Shown: positions 42,147-52,035, counted from the stretch's first letter. The stretch: DNA of 64,000 nucleotides from Brachybacterium equifaecis (GCF_023509525.1 NZ_JAKNCJ010000003.1:186001-250000); one strand, 5' to 3'. The notes: generated from the letters alone by a model not told the origin. Translations and numbers: made by a program.

Positions 42147-43277
42147 TCAGAACCGTCCGAGCGTCGGCTCGATCGCCGCTCCCGGCGTCGGGGCGGGCAG
42201 GCCGAGGTGCTCCCAGGCCTGCGCGGTGGCGATGCGCCCGCGGGGTGTGCGCGAGAGGAATCCCTCCCGCACCAGGTAGGGCTCGACCATCGTCTCCACG
42301 GTCTCGGTCTCCTCCCCCACCGCGACGGCGAGGGTGGACAGCCCCACGGGGCCTCCGGCGAAGCGGGTGCACAGCGCTGCGAGCACAGCGCGGTCCAGCC
42401 GATCGAGACCGCGGGGGTCGACCTCGTAGACCTCGAGCGCCGCGCGCGCCGCGTCCAGATCCAGCTCTCCGCTGCCGCGCACGAGCGCCCAGTCGCGCAC
42501 GCGCCGCAGGAGGCGGTTCGCGATGCGCGGCGTGCCGCGCGAGCGCGAGGCGATCTCCCGGGCCGCCCCCTGGGCGATCTCCACCTCCAGCTGGGCGGCG
42601 GAGCGCATCACGACCTCGTGCAGCTCGTGCGGCTGGTAGTAGTCCAGATGGCCGACGAAGCCGAAGCGGTCGCGCAGCGGAGCCGGCAGGAGCCCGGCGC
42701 GCGTGGTCGCGCCGACCATCGTGAACGGCGGCAGGTCCAGCGGGATCGACGTCGCCCCCACGCCCTTGCCGACGACCACGTCGACGCGGAAGTCCTCCAT
42801 GGCGATGTAGAGCATCTCCTCGGCGGGCCGGGCGAGGCGGTGCACCTCATCGATGAACAGCACCTCCCCCTCCTCGAGGGAGGAGAGGATCGCGGCGAGA
42901 TCGCCGGCGTGCTGGATCGCCGGTCCGGAGGTGATCCGCAGGGGGACCCCGATCTCCGCGGCGATGATCATGGCCAGCGTGGTCTTGCCGAGCCCCGGGG
43001 GGCCCGACAGGAGCACGTGCTCGGGAGCGCGGCCGCGCGCCTGGGCGGCGTCGAGGACGAGCGAGAGCTGGTTCCGCACGACCTGCTGGCCGACGAACTC
43101 CGTCAGCCGCCGCGGGCGCAGAGCGGCCTCGGCCGCCCGCTCCCGATCCCCCGACTCTGCGCGCACCAGGGCCTCCTGGGCCCATGCCTCGCTGGCGCCC
43201 GCCTCCCCCGCCGCAGCGGACTCGTCCGCTGGGAGGAAGGGCTCGCCGCCTCCGAGCGCCTCGCCCTCCGCTCTCAC
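42147..43277 (-). CDS. ruvB: Holliday junction branch migration helicase RuvB
   Basis: A 376-residue AAA+ motor driving Holliday junction branch migration with RuvA. Walker A GPPGLGKT, Walker [10 protein letters not shown], sensor [18 protein letters not shown], sensor [17 protein letters not shown], and a winged-helix C-terminus ([10 protein letters not shown]). The canonical start [12 protein letters not shown] is about 50 residues in, so there is an acidic N-terminal extension of about 25-30 residues relative to typical RuvB. The GTG start overlaps the ruvA stop by four bases, supporting it. Confidence 0.95.
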   Translation of the reverse strand: MRAEGEALGGGEPFLPADESAAAGEAGASEAWAQEALVRAESGDRERAAEAALRPRRLTEFVGQQVVRNQLSLVLDAAQARGRAPEHVLLSGPPGLGKTTLAMIIAAEIGVPLRITSGPAIQHAGDLAAILSSLEEGEVLFIDEVHRLARPAEEMLYIAMEDFRVDVVVGKGVGATSIPLDLPPFTMVGATTRAGLLPAPLRDRFGFVGHLDYYQPHELHEVVMRSAAQLEVEIAQGAAREIASRSRGTPRIANRLLRRVRDWALVRGSGELDLDAARAALEVYEVDPRGLDRLDRAVLAALCTRFAGGPVGLSTLAVAVGEETETVETMVEPYLVREGFLSRTPRGRIATAQAWEHLGLPAPTPGAAIEPTLGRF

Positions 43278-43936
43278 CTGCTGCCCCCGAGACCCCGCAG
43301 GGCGCTGCGCAGCAGGGTCGCCGGGTCGATCGCAGCGCCCTGCTCGCCCCCGGCGCTCGCGGCGGCGAGCTCCTCGTGCGCGCGGGAGACGGCCTCGGTC
43401 GCGCTCTTCTCGGGCCAGCCGAGCCCCAGCAGCGCCTCGAGGACCTGCGCTTGCACTCCGCTGGTCCCGGCCGGCTCCGCGCCGCGTTTCGACGGCGCCC
43501 CGGAAGAGCCCTCTGCGGCCGCAGCGGGCTCGATCGGCGGCGCGAGCCGGCCGCCGAGCTCGAGGACCATGCGGCTGGCGACCTTCGGCCCGATGCCGGG
43601 CGTGCGACTGATCGCCTTGATGTCCTGCGCAGCGACGGCGCGGGCGAGATCCTCGGGGGACATGACCGCGAGGACCGACAGGGCGAGCCGCGGGCCGATG
43701 CCGCTGACCGACTGGACGATGCGGAAGGCGTCGGCGTCCTGCGCGGAGGGGAAGCCGAACAGCGTCATCGAGTCCTCGCGCACCACCATCTCGGTGTGCA
43801 GCGTGAGGTCGGCGCCGAGGCGGGTCTGCGCGAGCGCCGCGGGAGTCGTGCGCACGAGGTACCCGACTCCGTGCACGTCCAGGACGAGGGAGTCGAGACC
43901 GAGGGAGGCGACCGTTCCGGTCAGGGTTGCTATCAC
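43274..43936 (-). CDS. ruvA: Holliday junction DNA-binding protein RuvA
   Basis: A 220-residue RuvA. OB-fold at the N-terminus ([28 protein letters not shown]), HhH segment [15 protein letters not shown] and [14 protein letters not shown], and a C-terminal UBA-like domain ([20 protein letters not shown]) that binds RuvB, joined by a Ser/Ala/Pro-rich linker of about 30 residues. The GTG at 43936 has no Shine-Dalgarno; a TACGAT box at 43943-43948 (minus strand) ends six bases upstream, so ruvAB might also be transcribed from a leaderless start inside the ruvCAB run. Confidence 0.95.
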   Translation of the reverse strand: MIATLTGTVASLGLDSLVLDVHGVGYLVRTTPAALAQTRLGADLTLHTEMVVREDSMTLFGFPSAQDADAFRIVQSVSGIGPRLALSVLAVMSPEDLARAVAAQDIKAISRTPGIGPKVASRMVLELGGRLAPPIEPAAAAEGSSGAPSKRGAEPAGTSGVQAQVLEALLGLGWPEKSATEAVSRAHEELAAASAGGEQGAAIDPATLLRSALRGLGGSR

Positions 43937-43962
43937 GGCACCATCGTAGAACGTGTGTTCGA

Positions 43963-44553
43963 TCAGAAGCGGGAGGAGGAGGTGTCCCGGGCGCGCCGCG
44001 CGGAGCGCTCGGCCTCGGCCCACACGGCCTGCGCGCTCGTGCGCGCCTTCCCGCCCGCGTCCAGTCGCACCGGCCCCGGCCCGCGCCAGATCTGCGTGAG
44101 CGCGATCGCGAGGGCGTCGGCCGCGTCGGCGGGAGAGGGGGGTGCATCCAGGCCCAGAAGCTTCACGAGCATGGTCTGGATCTGCTTCTTGTCGGCCCGG
44201 CCGCTGCCGGTGACGGCGGCCTTGACCTCGGAGGGCGTGTGAATGGCCACGCGGATCCCGCGCTGCGCGGCCAGGAGCACCGCGACGCCGGACACCTGCG
44301 CGGTGCCCATGACGGTGGAGGTGTTGTTCTGCGCGAAGACCCGCTCGATCGCGACGACATCCGGGGCGTGCTCCTCGAGCTTCGCCTCGAGGCCGCGCGC
44401 GATCTCCAGGAGGCGGATGTCCAGGGTGTCCTCGTGGCGGGAGCGCACCACCCCCACGTCCACCAGGGAGGCGGAGCGGCCGATGCCCGCATCGAGCACC
44501 CCGTAGCCGCAGCGCGTGAGGCCGGGATCCACGCCCAGCACCCGGAGGGTCAC
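43963..44553 (-). CDS. ruvC: Crossover junction endodeoxyribonuclease RuvC
   Basis: A 196-residue RNase H-fold resolvase that cleaves Holliday junctions. The catalytic residues are visible: [14 protein letters not shown] (first Asp), [10 protein letters not shown] (Glu), and [13 protein letters not shown] with the paired Asp residues. [19 protein letters not shown] matches the family. A 25-residue C-terminal extension is Arg/Ser-rich. GTG start with AGAGG seven bases before. Part of ruvC-ruvA-ruvB. Confidence 0.95.
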   Translation of the reverse strand: MTLRVLGVDPGLTRCGYGVLDAGIGRSASLVDVGVVRSRHEDTLDIRLLEIARGLEAKLEEHAPDVVAIERVFAQNNTSTVMGTAQVSGVAVLLAAQRGIRVAIHTPSEVKAAVTGSGRADKKQIQTMLVKLLGLDAPPSPADAADALAIALTQIWRGPGPVRLDAGGKARTSAQAVWAEAERSARRARDTSSSRF

Positions 44554-44584
44554 GACCGGACCTCTCCGGGTGCGGGCGGGCGCA

Positions 44585-45340
44585 TCACTCGGACTCGAGC
44601 TGCGCGGCGACGTCGTCGGGGATGTCCAGGTTCGAGTAGACGTTCTGGACGTCGTCGCTGTCCTCGAGCGCGTCGATCAGGCGCAGCGCCTTCTGCGCGC
44701 CGTCGAGGTCGACCTCGGTGCGCATGTTCGGCACGAACTGCGCCTCGGCGCTGTCGTAATCGATGCCCGCGGCCTGGAGCGCCTGGCGCACGGCGACGAC
44801 GTCGGCCGCCTCGCACAGCACTTCGAAGGTGTCCTCGTACTCGTTGACCTCCTCGGCGCCCGCGTCGAGGACGGCGAGCATGACGTCATCCTCCGTGAGC
44901 TCCGCCTTCGGGAGGGTGACCACGCCCTTGCGGTTGAACATGTAGGAGACCGAGCCGGAGTCGGCCATGTTCCCGCCGTTGCGCGAGAACGCGAGGCGCA
45001 CCTCGGAGACAGCGCGGTTCTTGTTGTCGGTGAGGCACTCCACCAGCAGGGCGACGCCCCCCGGGCCGTAGCCCTCGTACATGAGCGTCTGGTAGTCGAC
45101 GCCGGCGCCGTCGAGGCCGCCGCCGCGCTTGACGGCGCGGTCGATGTTGTCGTTCGGGACCGAGGACTTCTTGGCCTTCTGGATCGCGTCGAAGAGGGTC
45201 GGGTTGCCGGCCGGGTCAGGGCCGCCCATCCGCGCGGCGACTTCGATGTTCTTGATGAGCTTGGCGAACAGCTTGGCGCGCTTTCCGTCGATCGCGGCCT
45301 TCTTGTGCTTGGTCGTCGCCCATTTGGAGTGACCCGACAT
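44585..45340 (-). CDS. yebC: YebC/PmpR family protein
   Basis: A 251-residue YebC/PmpR protein: [46 protein letters not shown]..., [19 protein letters not shown] and FNRKGVV are classic. Family members are described as transcriptional regulators (PmpR) or translation-related factors, so the exact role here is open; it is often next to ruvC. GAGGAG precedes the ATG. A 32-bp gap separates it from ruvC. Confidence 0.95.
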   Translation of the reverse strand: MSGHSKWATTKHKKAAIDGKRAKLFAKLIKNIEVAARMGGPDPAGNPTLFDAIQKAKKSSVPNDNIDRAVKRGGGLDGAGVDYQTLMYEGYGPGGVALLVECLTDNKNRAVSEVRLAFSRNGGNMADSGSVSYMFNRKGVVTLPKAELTEDDVMLAVLDAGAEEVNEYEDTFEVLCEAADVVAVRQALQAAGIDYDSAEAQFVPNMRTEVDLDGAQKALRLIDALEDSDDVQNVYSNLDIPDDVAAQLESE

Positions 45341-45399
45341 GTGTCTCCTCGGATTCTCGTGCGGCGGGTGGATTGCCTGCCCAGTCTACGTCGGCCGGA

Positions 45400-46650
45400 T
45401 CAGGCCGGGACGACCGGCTGGGACAGCGCCCCGATCAGGCGGCGGTCCGCGGTGATCCGCTCGAGCAGCTCCGCCTCGCGCTGGGACGCGCGCGCGGTGG
45501 GACGGCCCTGGAGCGCACCGTGGCGGTGCATCGCGAGGTCGACGGCGGCGAGGATCAGATCGTGCATCGCCATCCCGGGCACGGCGCCGTGGCGCAGCGC
45601 CCATTTCTCCGCGCGGCGGCGCCGACGGATCGAGACCAGCATCTCGACCTCCGACGGCGTGAACCAGCCCGCGCGCCCGTACTCGGAGAGCTGCCGGCGC
45701 ACGATCCTCTTCTCCCGCAGCCGCAGGAACGCGACGATCGCCACGAGGATCAGGAAGATCGGGACCTGCACCGTGAGGTAGTAGCGGACGAAGCCTGCGA
45801 GCGGGTTCTCGGGATCCACCTCGAGGAAGAACGTCGAGCCGTTCCACAGCGCGTGCAGGCACATCCCGAGCGCGAGCCCTCCGATGCCGAGCCCGAAGGA
45901 CAGCATCACCGAGCGGCGCTCGGCGGCGATGCCGAGACCGAGGCCGCACAGGGCGGTGAAGCTCACGTGCGCGAACGGGGAGAGCAGACCGCGCAGGAGG
46001 AACGTCTGCCAGAACGCATCGACCGCCCCCTCCGCCTGGGCCTGGGCGAATGCCTGGCCGAAGTAGAGGATGTTCTCGGTGAAGGCGAAGCCGCCCGCGA
46101 TCAGCGCGGCGTAGACGACGCCGTCGATCGGGCCCCCGATGAAGCGCCGCCCCCAGAGCAGGAGCACGAGCAGGCCGGCCGACTTCATCGACTCCTCGAC
46201 GATGGGGGCCTGGACCACCGCGCCGAGGAACGCCGCGGTGTTCTCCCCCGCGTCCTCGGGGCTCACCCACAGGATGAACGCCCCGCCGATGATGAAGGTC
46301 AGGGCGACCGATCCCGCGGCGCCCCAGATGAAGGAATAGGCGAGCGTCGAGCGGGGCTGCGGGGTGTAGCGGTCCAGCCACCACACCGCCGCCAGCACGA
46401 GACCGACCGGCACCAGCGCGGCGGTGAAGGACACGAGCGCCGTGCCGATCCCCATCGGCCGGATCACGAAGACGAAGACGGCGGCGCCGACGAGCAGGAG
46501 GACCCCGATGCCGAGGATCCAGATCAGCCTGCCCGTCCACCGGCGCCGAGGGCGGCGCGAAGGGGCCGAGGACCCCGGAGCGAGCGGGCCGGAGTCGGGC
46601 GCCGTGCGCAGGTCGTAGCCGTAGTCGACCTGCACCGAGGGATGCGCCAT
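45400..46650 (-). CDS. PrsW-family intramembrane metalloprotease
   Basis: A 416-residue integral membrane protein with about eight helices. The PrsW/Abi-related catalytic motifs are present: PIVEESMKSAGLL with paired Glu at 152-153, AFTENILYFGQAF near residue 190, and HVSFTALCG and HALWNG with the His residues. The N-terminal 40 residues are polar and Arg-rich, and the C-terminal 100 residues are cytosolic. PrsW in Bacillus cleaves an anti-sigma factor; the substrate here is unknown, and no anti-sigma gene is adjacent. The start ATG at 46650 lies four bases after the stop of the HIT gene. Its location between HIT and yebC is unusual (see findings). Confidence 0.85.
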   Translation of the reverse strand: MAHPSVQVDYGYDLRTAPDSGPLAPGSSAPSRRPRRRWTGRLIWILGIGVLLLVGAAVFVFVIRPMGIGTALVSFTAALVPVGLVLAAVWWLDRYTPQPRSTLAYSFIWGAAGSVALTFIIGGAFILWVSPEDAGENTAAFLGAVVQAPIVEESMKSAGLLVLLLWGRRFIGGPIDGVVYAALIAGGFAFTENILYFGQAFAQAQAEGAVDAFWQTFLLRGLLSPFAHVSFTALCGLGLGIAAERRSVMLSFGLGIGGLALGMCLHALWNGSTFFLEVDPENPLAGFVRYYLTVQVPIFLILVAIVAFLRLREKRIVRRQLSEYGRAGWFTPSEVEMLVSIRRRRRAEKWALRHGAVPGMAMHDLILAAVDLAMHRHGALQGRPTARASQREAELLERITADRRLIGALSQPVVPA

Positions 46651-46654
46651 CCCC

Positions 46655-47233
46655 TCAGCCCTCCTCGCCCGCACCGCTCGGCCACGCGGCGGCGAACTGC
46701 TCGCGCGTGGTGGCGAGCAGGATCGGCAGCGCCTTCGTGCGGGCGATGATCGGCAGGAAGTTCGCATCCCCCTTCCAGCGCGGCACCACGTGCTGGTGCA
46801 GGTGCGCGGCGATGCCGGCGCCCGCGATGTCGCCCTGGTTCATGCCGAGGTTGAAGCCGGCCGGCGCCGAGACGTCCCGCACCACGCGCATCGCGGTGCG
46901 GGTGAGGGCAGCGACCTCGGCTACCTCCTCGTCCGTGAGCTCCGTGTAGTCCGCGACGTGGCGGTAGGGGCACACAAGCAGGTGACCGGAGTTGTACGGG
47001 AAGAGGTTCAGGATCACGAAGGCGCTGCGCCCCCGGTGCACGATCAGCGCGTCCTCATCGCTGCGCGCGGGCGCCGCGCAGAAGGGACACTGCTGCGCGT
47101 CGCCCGGATCCTCCGGCTTCCCCTCGCCCCGGATGTAGACCATCCGGTGCGGAGTCCACAGCCGCTCCATGCCGTCGGGATCCCCCGCGAAGTCCGCGGG
47201 ATCCTCCGCCTGCGTCCAGTCGGCCTCGCTCAT
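46655..47233 (-). CDS. HIT-domain (diadenosine tetraphosphate phosphorylase-like) protein
   Basis: A 192-residue HIT family nucleotide hydrolase/transferase. The catalytic motif is AHLHQHVVPRW (HxHxH), preceded by NLGMNQGDIAGAG and the FLIL/FVILNLFPYNSGHLLVCP strand. A CPFCAAP near residue 48 may bind zinc. It resembles Rv2613c, an Ap4A phosphorylase, which also lies beside thrS. It starts 13 bases downstream of thrS and is likely co-transcribed. The 40-residue leader is acidic. Confidence 0.9.
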   Translation of the reverse strand: MSEADWTQAEDPADFAGDPDGMERLWTPHRMVYIRGEGKPEDPGDAQQCPFCAAPARSDEDALIVHRGRSAFVILNLFPYNSGHLLVCPYRHVADYTELTDEEVAEVAALTRTAMRVVRDVSAPAGFNLGMNQGDIAGAGIAAHLHQHVVPRWKGDANFLPIIARTKALPILLATTREQFAAAWPSGAGEEG

Positions 47234-47246
47234 CGCCGCGCCCCTC

Positions 47247-49247
47247 TCAGACCTGGGCCTTGGTGCGGATGGCCTCCACGATGCGCTCGACGGCCTCGTC
47301 CACGGGGATGCCGTTGTCCTGCGAGCCGTCGCGCATGCGGAAGGAGACCGCGCCCTTCTCCTGGTCCTCGCCGCCCGCGATCAGCTGGAAGGGCACCTTC
47401 TCCTTGGTGTGGGTGCGGATCTTCTTCTGCATGCGGTCATCGGAGTCGTCGACCACCACGCGCACGCCGTGCTCGCGCAGCTTCGCGGCGACCTCCTCGA
47501 GGTAGGGGACGAAGTCCGCGGCGACGGGGATGCCGACGACCTGCACCGGGGCGAGCCACACGGGGAACGCACCCGCGTAGTGCTCCAGGAGCACGCCGAA
47601 GAAGCGCTCGAGGGAGCCGAACTTCGCCGAGTGGATCATGACGGGCTGCTGCCGGGAGCCGTCGGCCGCCTGGTACTCGAGGCCGAAGCGCTCGGGCTGG
47701 TTGAAGTCGTACTGGATGGTCGACATCTGCCAGGTGCGGCCGATGGCGTCACGGGCCTGCACGGAGATCTTCGGTCCGTAGAACGCCGCGCCGCCCGGAT
47801 CGGGGACGAGCTCGAGCCCGGTCTCGAGAGCAGCCTGCTCGAGCACGGCGGTCGCGCTCTCCCACTGCTCGTCGGTGCCCATGAACTTGCCCTTCTTGTC
47901 GCCCTCGGTGGCACGTGTGGACAGCTCGAGGTAGAAGTCATCGAGCCCGAAATCGCGCAGGAGCCCGAGGATGAAGTGCAGCAGGTGGCGGATCTCCCCG
48001 GGAGCCTGCTCGCGGGTGACGTAGCTGTGGGAGTCGTCCTGGGTGATCATGCGCACGCGGGTCAGACCGGAGAGCACCCCCGACTTCTCGTCGCGGTAGA
48101 CCGTGCCGAACTCGAAATAGCGCAGCGGAAGATCGCGGTACGAGCGGCCGCGCGAGCGGAAGATCTCGTTGTGCCCGGGGCAGTTCATGGCCTTCAGCCG
48201 GTAGCGCGTGCCGCCGGTGCCGTCGGGCGCTGCACCGTCGATGATCGGCGGGAACATGCCGTCGGCGTAGTACGGCAGGTGCCCGGAGGTAAAGAACAGG
48301 TCCTCCTTGGCGATGTGCGGGGTGGCGACGTAGTCGAAGCCCTCCTCGATGTGCCGCGCGCGGACGTAGTCCTCCATCTCGCGCCGGATCACACCGCCCT
48401 TGGGGTGGAAGACCGGCAGGCCCGGCCCGATCGTGTCGGGGAAGGAGAAGAGGTCCAGCTCCGGCCCGAGGCGACGGTGGTCGCGGCGCTCCGCCTCGGC
48501 GATCCGCTCCTGGTAGGCCTTCAGCTCGTCCTTCGTGGGCCACGCGGTGCCGTAGATGCGCTGCAGCATCGGGTTCTTCTCGCTGCCGCGCCAATAGGCG
48601 GCGGCGCTGCGGGTGAGAGCGAAGCCGTTGCCGATGTGCTTGGTGGAGGGCAGGTGGGGGCCGCGGCACAGGTCCGTCCACGCCACCTCTCCCCCGCGGC
48701 GCACGTTGTCGTACATGGTCAGGCCGCCCTCGCCGACCTCGACGCTCGCCCCCTCGGCGGCCTCTCCGGCCTTCGACTTCAGGCCGATGAGCTCGAGCTT
48801 GTAGGGCTCCTGCGCCTCTTCGGCGCGACCCTCGTCATCGCTGATCTCGCGGCGCACGAAGGCCTGGCCCTCGCGGATGATCCGGTTCATCTCCTTCTCG
48901 AGGCCCTTGAGGTCCTCGGGAGTGAACGGCTCGGCGACGTCGAAGTCGTAGTAGAACCCGTCGGTGATGGGCGGCCCGATGCCGAGCTTCGCCTCGGGGT
49001 TCACCTTCTGCACGGCCTGGGCCAGCACATGGGCGGCGCTGTGGCGGAGGATCGCGAGGCCGTCGGGCTCGGAGATCGCGACGCCCTCGACGCTCTGGCC
49101 GGCGGCGACGGGGGTCGCCAGATCGCGCAGCCCCCCGTCGATGCGCAGGGCGATGATCTCGCGCCGCCCCTCGAAGAGCTCCGTTCCGGTGGTCCCCTCC
49201 GCGATCTGCTGGGGGGTTCCGTCGAGGGTGATGGCGTTCTCGGCCAC
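47247..49247 (-). CDS. thrS: Threonyl-tRNA synthetase
   Basis: A 666-residue class II synthetase with all four domains: TGS (1-65), editing/SAD domain ([14 protein letters not shown]), catalytic core with the zinc-binding Cys in [24 protein letters not shown], and the anticodon-binding C-terminus ([18 protein letters not shown]). The GTG at 49247 has AAGGAG five bases upstream. An 81-bp gap separates it from the upstream Lrp gene. I see no T-box leader; the gap is too short. Confidence 0.96.
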   Translation of the reverse strand: MAENAITLDGTPQQIAEGTTGTELFEGRREIIALRIDGGLRDLATPVAAGQSVEGVAISEPDGLAILRHSAAHVLAQAVQKVNPEAKLGIGPPITDGFYYDFDVAEPFTPEDLKGLEKEMNRIIREGQAFVRREISDDEGRAEEAQEPYKLELIGLKSKAGEAAEGASVEVGEGGLTMYDNVRRGGEVAWTDLCRGPHLPSTKHIGNGFALTRSAAAYWRGSEKNPMLQRIYGTAWPTKDELKAYQERIAEAERRDHRRLGPELDLFSFPDTIGPGLPVFHPKGGVIRREMEDYVRARHIEEGFDYVATPHIAKEDLFFTSGHLPYYADGMFPPIIDGAAPDGTGGTRYRLKAMNCPGHNEIFRSRGRSYRDLPLRYFEFGTVYRDEKSGVLSGLTRVRMITQDDSHSYVTREQAPGEIRHLLHFILGLLRDFGLDDFYLELSTRATEGDKKGKFMGTDEQWESATAVLEQAALETGLELVPDPGGAAFYGPKISVQARDAIGRTWQMSTIQYDFNQPERFGLEYQAADGSRQQPVMIHSAKFGSLERFFGVLLEHYAGAFPVWLAPVQVVGIPVAADFVPYLEEVAAKLREHGVRVVVDDSDDRMQKKIRTHTKEKVPFQLIAGGEDQEKGAVSFRMRDGSQDNGIPVDEAVERIVEAIRTKAQV

Positions 49248-49328
49248 GGGGTCTCCTTGAGAGTCGATGTCGGCCCTGCCTACCGTGCAGGTCCCACCCG
49301 CCATCGTAGTGGGAGCACCCCCGGGACC

Positions 49329-49760
49329 TCAGCGCAGCACGGAGCTCAGCAGCAGCGAGGTCTCGGAGTTCACCACGCCCTCGATGCCGCGGATCCTGCG
49401 CAGCACGTCATCGAAGGCGGCGAGATCCGCGCTGAGGATCTCGGCCACGAGATCCCAGCCGCCGTTGGTGGTGTGCAGCGCCTGGATCTCCTCGAAGCCG
49501 CGCAGCTCGGAGATCACGTGGTCGGTGGTGCGGCCCTCCACCTCGATGAAGCTGACCGCGCGCACCTGTCCGAGCAGAGACCCCTCGCGCACGCGCACCG
49601 TGTACCCGGTGATGACCCCGCGCGCCTCGAGCGCCTCCATCCGGGCGGCGACTGTCGCCCGGGAGACCTCCAGGGCGGAGGCGAGACGGGTGACGGGGGC
49701 GCGGCCGTCCTTGCGCAGGAGCGCCAGGAGGCGCTGATCGATGTCGGAGAGACCGGCCAT
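49329..49760 (-). CDS. Lrp/AsnC family transcriptional regulator
   Basis: A 143-residue regulator: N-terminal helix-turn-helix (MAGLSDIDQRLLALLRKDGR, then VTRLASALEVSRATVAARM) and RAM ligand-binding domain (LLGQVRAVSFIEVEGRTTDH, IQALHTTNGGWDLVAEIL). ATG at 49760 lies seven bases after a TAGCAT box at 49768-49773 (minus strand), a leaderless arrangement. It is divergent from the ornithine cyclodeaminase/CtlX genes, so it probably regulates them in response to arginine, ornithine or another amino acid, as PutR/ArgP-like Lrp members do. This is inferred from placement. Confidence 0.93.
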   Translation of the reverse strand: MAGLSDIDQRLLALLRKDGRAPVTRLASALEVSRATVAARMEALEARGVITGYTVRVREGSLLGQVRAVSFIEVEGRTTDHVISELRGFEEIQALHTTNGGWDLVAEILSADLAAFDDVLRRIRGIEGVVNSETSLLLSSVLR

Positions 49761-49791
49761 GCGCATGATGCTAATCCGACGGGAGCAGATT

Positions 49792-49847
49792 GTGCATCTT
49801 CGCGGCTCAGAACGTGCATCCTGGCGATTGATCGCGCACTTCGTGCG
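49792..49847. promoter_or_regulatory. Repeated GTGCATC half-sites and CGCAC-N3-GTGCG palindrome
   Basis: Between the Lrp gene and the ornithine cyclodeaminase gene are direct repeats GTGCATC at 49792-49798 and 49814-49820 (22 bp apart) and the inverted repeat CGCAC-TTC-GTGCG at 49835-49847. The arrangement suits a multi-site Lrp-type operator for both divergent promoters. Confidence 0.42.
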
Positions 49848-49926
49848 GAATAGCCTCTCGCTCGTGCCCGTGCAGCGCTGCCCGGCACCGGAGAGCGGCA
49901 CCCGCGCGTGCCAGGAGGAGAGACCG

Positions 49927-50955
49927 ATGACAGATCTGCTCGATGTGCAGGCGATGGCCCGCTGGATCCAGCGCGACGGCGCAGAATCGATCCTGCGCGG
50001 CATGACCGACTACGTGGAGGCCGACTACCGCCGCTGGGAGCGCTTCGACAAGACGCCCCGCGTGGCGTCCCACACCCCGTTCGGCGTGATCGAGCTGATG
50101 CCCACCTCCGACGGCGAGCTCTACTCCTTCAAGTTCGTCAACGGGCATCCCATGAACCCTGCGCGCGGCTTCCAGACGGTCACCGCCTTCGGCGCCCTGG
50201 CCGACGTCGACAACGGGTATCCGATCTTCCTCGCGGAGATGACCCTGCTGACCGCGCTGCGCACCGCCGCCACCTCCGCCATGGTCGCCCGCCGCCTCGC
50301 GCGCAAGGACTCCCGCGTGAGCGCCATGATCGGCTCCGGCTCGCAGTCGGAGTTCCAGGCCCTCGCGATGCGCGCGGTGCTGGGCATCGAGGACCTGCGG
50401 ATCTTCGACGTCGATCCCGGAGCGATGGAGAAGATGCGCCGGAACCTCGAGCCCCTGGGCTTCCGGATCCATCAGGCCGCCTCGACCCGCGATGCCGTCC
50501 AGGGCGCCGACATCGTCACCACCTGCACGGCCGACAAGGCCCAGGCCACGATCCTCACCGACGACATGATCGCTCCCGGCATGCACATCAATGCCATCGG
50601 CGGCGACTGCCCCGGCAAGACGGAGCTCGACGCGGCGATCCTCGACCGCGGGCCGGTGTTCGTGGAGTTCGCTCCGCAGACCCGCATCGAGGGCGAGATC
50701 CAGCAGAAGCCCGCCGACTTCCCCGTGGTCGAGATGCACGAGGTGCTCAGCGGCGCCCACCCGGGTCGCTCGAGCGCCGACGAGGTCACGATCTTCGACT
50801 CCGTGGGCTTCGCGGTCTCCGACTTCTCCGGACTGCGCTTCGCCCGCGATGCGAACCTCGGCACCGATCTCATGGGGCAGGTGGATCTGGTCGCGGATCC
50901 CGAGGATCCGAAGGACCTCTTCTCCCTGATCTCCGTGATGAGCCCGGTCGGATGA
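49927..50955 (+). CDS. ocd: Ornithine cyclodeaminase
   Basis: A 342-residue member of the ornithine cyclodeaminase/mu-crystallin family: FVNGHPMNPARG and GEIELMPTSDG substrate side, NAD-binding fold MIGSGSQSEFQALAM and IVTTCTADKAQATI, and HEVLSGAHPGRSS near the C-terminus. It would convert L-ornithine to L-proline plus ammonia with NAD+. ATG 49927 follows a GGAGGAGAG ribosome site six to ten bases upstream. The downstream ctlX overlaps its stop by four bases. Alternative: a related 2,3-diaminopropionate or alanine dehydrogenase, but context favours ornithine. Confidence 0.9.
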   Translation: MTDLLDVQAMARWIQRDGAESILRGMTDYVEADYRRWERFDKTPRVASHTPFGVIELMPTSDGELYSFKFVNGHPMNPARGFQTVTAFGALADVDNGYPIFLAEMTLLTALRTAATSAMVARRLARKDSRVSAMIGSGSQSEFQALAMRAVLGIEDLRIFDVDPGAMEKMRRNLEPLGFRIHQAASTRDAVQGADIVTTCTADKAQATILTDDMIAPGMHINAIGGDCPGKTELDAAILDRGPVFVEFAPQTRIEGEIQQKPADFPVVEMHEVLSGAHPGRSSADEVTIFDSVGFAVSDFSGLRFARDANLGTDLMGQVDLVADPEDPKDLFSLISVMSPVG

Positions 50956-51980
50956 GCGTCACGGCACCCTCGCGACCGGCACCCGGCGGCGCTGCGGCCG
51001 CCCTCGAGGGACAGGCGCCGCAGGCACCCCTCCCGGCGCCTCGCTCCGGGCAGGCAGTTGCTGACGCGACGTCGCAGTCCCCGGCCGCGGTGTTCCTGGT
51101 GCGCCCCCGGCACTTCACCCCCAATCCCGCGACCCTCGGCGACAACGCCTTCCAGTCCGAGGCCGCGGGCGGGGCGGAGACCGTCGCCGCGCGCGCCCGC
51201 GCCGAGGTCACGACCCTCGCCGCCGCACTGCGGGCCCGCGGGATCGCGGTGCGGGTATTCGATGACGCCTCCGCGACCCGGCCCGACAGCGTCTTCCCGA
51301 ACAACTGGGTGACGACCCACGCCGACGGCACTGTGTGCCTGTACCCCCTGTATGCGCCGAACCGCCGCCAGGAGCGACGGGCCGACGTCCTGCGCCGGCT
51401 GCGCGAGCAGTTCGTGGTGCGGCGCGTCATCGACTACTCCCCCCGCGAGGACGACGGCCTCTTCCTCGAGGGAACCGGCGCGATGGTCCTGGACCACGTG
51501 CATCGCCTGGCCTACGCCTGCCGGTCGCGGCGCATGGACGAGGAGCTCCTGGAGGAGTTCTGCGCGGACCGCGGCTTCACGCCGGTCGTCTTCGATGCGG
51601 CCGACGCCTCCGGGGTCCCGATCTACCACACCAACGTCATGATGAGCATCGGCCAGTCCCTCGCGCTGATCGGGGACTCCCTGATCCTCGATCGCGCGCA
51701 GCGCGAGCGGGTCCTCGACTCTCTCGGCACCGGTGGCCGGGCGATCGTGCACCTCGACGAGGAGCAGATCGCTGCGTTCGCGGGGAACTGCCTGGAGCTG
51801 CGCGGCTCGCGCGGTGCGGTGCTCGCGATGTCCACGACAGCCCGCGCCGCGCTGACCCGCGCGCAGCTCGCAGTGATCGGAGAGCACGCGGAGGTGGTCG
51901 CCGTCGACGTGCCGACGATCGAGTCGGCCGGCGGCTCCGTGCGCTGCATGATCGCGGGGAACCACCTCACACCGCGCTGA
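50952..51980 (+). CDS. ctlX: Citrulline/arginine deiminase-type hydrolase (CtlX)
   Basis: A 342-residue protein of the arginine deiminase-related CtlX family (pentein fold). Substrate and catalytic segments: DSVFPNNWVTTHADGTV, LFLEGTGAMVLDH, the His in IYHTNVMMSIG, and the C-terminal nucleophile Cys in SVRCMIAGNHL. The N-terminal 40 residues are Ala/Pro-rich. CtlX in Francisella hydrolyses citrulline (to ornithine), and the coupled ornithine cyclodeaminase would then make proline, giving a two-step route; an arginine deiminase/hydrolase activity is also possible. The start overlaps the ocd stop (ATGA). Confidence 0.85.
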   Translation: MSVTAPSRPAPGGAAAALEGQAPQAPLPAPRSGQAVADATSQSPAAVFLVRPRHFTPNPATLGDNAFQSEAAGGAETVAARARAEVTTLAAALRARGIAVRVFDDASATRPDSVFPNNWVTTHADGTVCLYPLYAPNRRQERRADVLRRLREQFVVRRVIDYSPREDDGLFLEGTGAMVLDHVHRLAYACRSRRMDEELLEEFCADRGFTPVVFDAADASGVPIYHTNVMMSIGQSLALIGDSLILDRAQRERVLDSLGTGGRAIVHLDEEQIAAFAGNCLELRGSRGAVLAMSTTARAALTRAQLAVIGEHAEVVAVDVPTIESAGGSVRCMIAGNHLTPR

Positions 51981-51994
51981 GCTGCAGGAATGCG

Positions 51995-52025
51995 AGGAGC
52001 CCCGGTCCGATGGACCGGGGCTCCT
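51995..52025. terminator. Terminator between ctlX and the tRNA cluster
   Basis: A perfect 14-bp stem (AGGAGCCCCGGTCC at 51995-52008; complement 52012-52025) with GAT loop, bidirectional: 14 bp after the ctlX stop, 10 bp beyond the 3' end of the minus-strand tRNA-Val. Confidence 0.85.
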
Positions 52026-52035
52026 TCCGTGCTGG

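Noticed and set aside
49248-49328. Possible T-box or other leader before thrS
   Set aside because: Only 81 bp lie between the Lrp stop and thrS; no T-box sequence or antiterminator-like structure.
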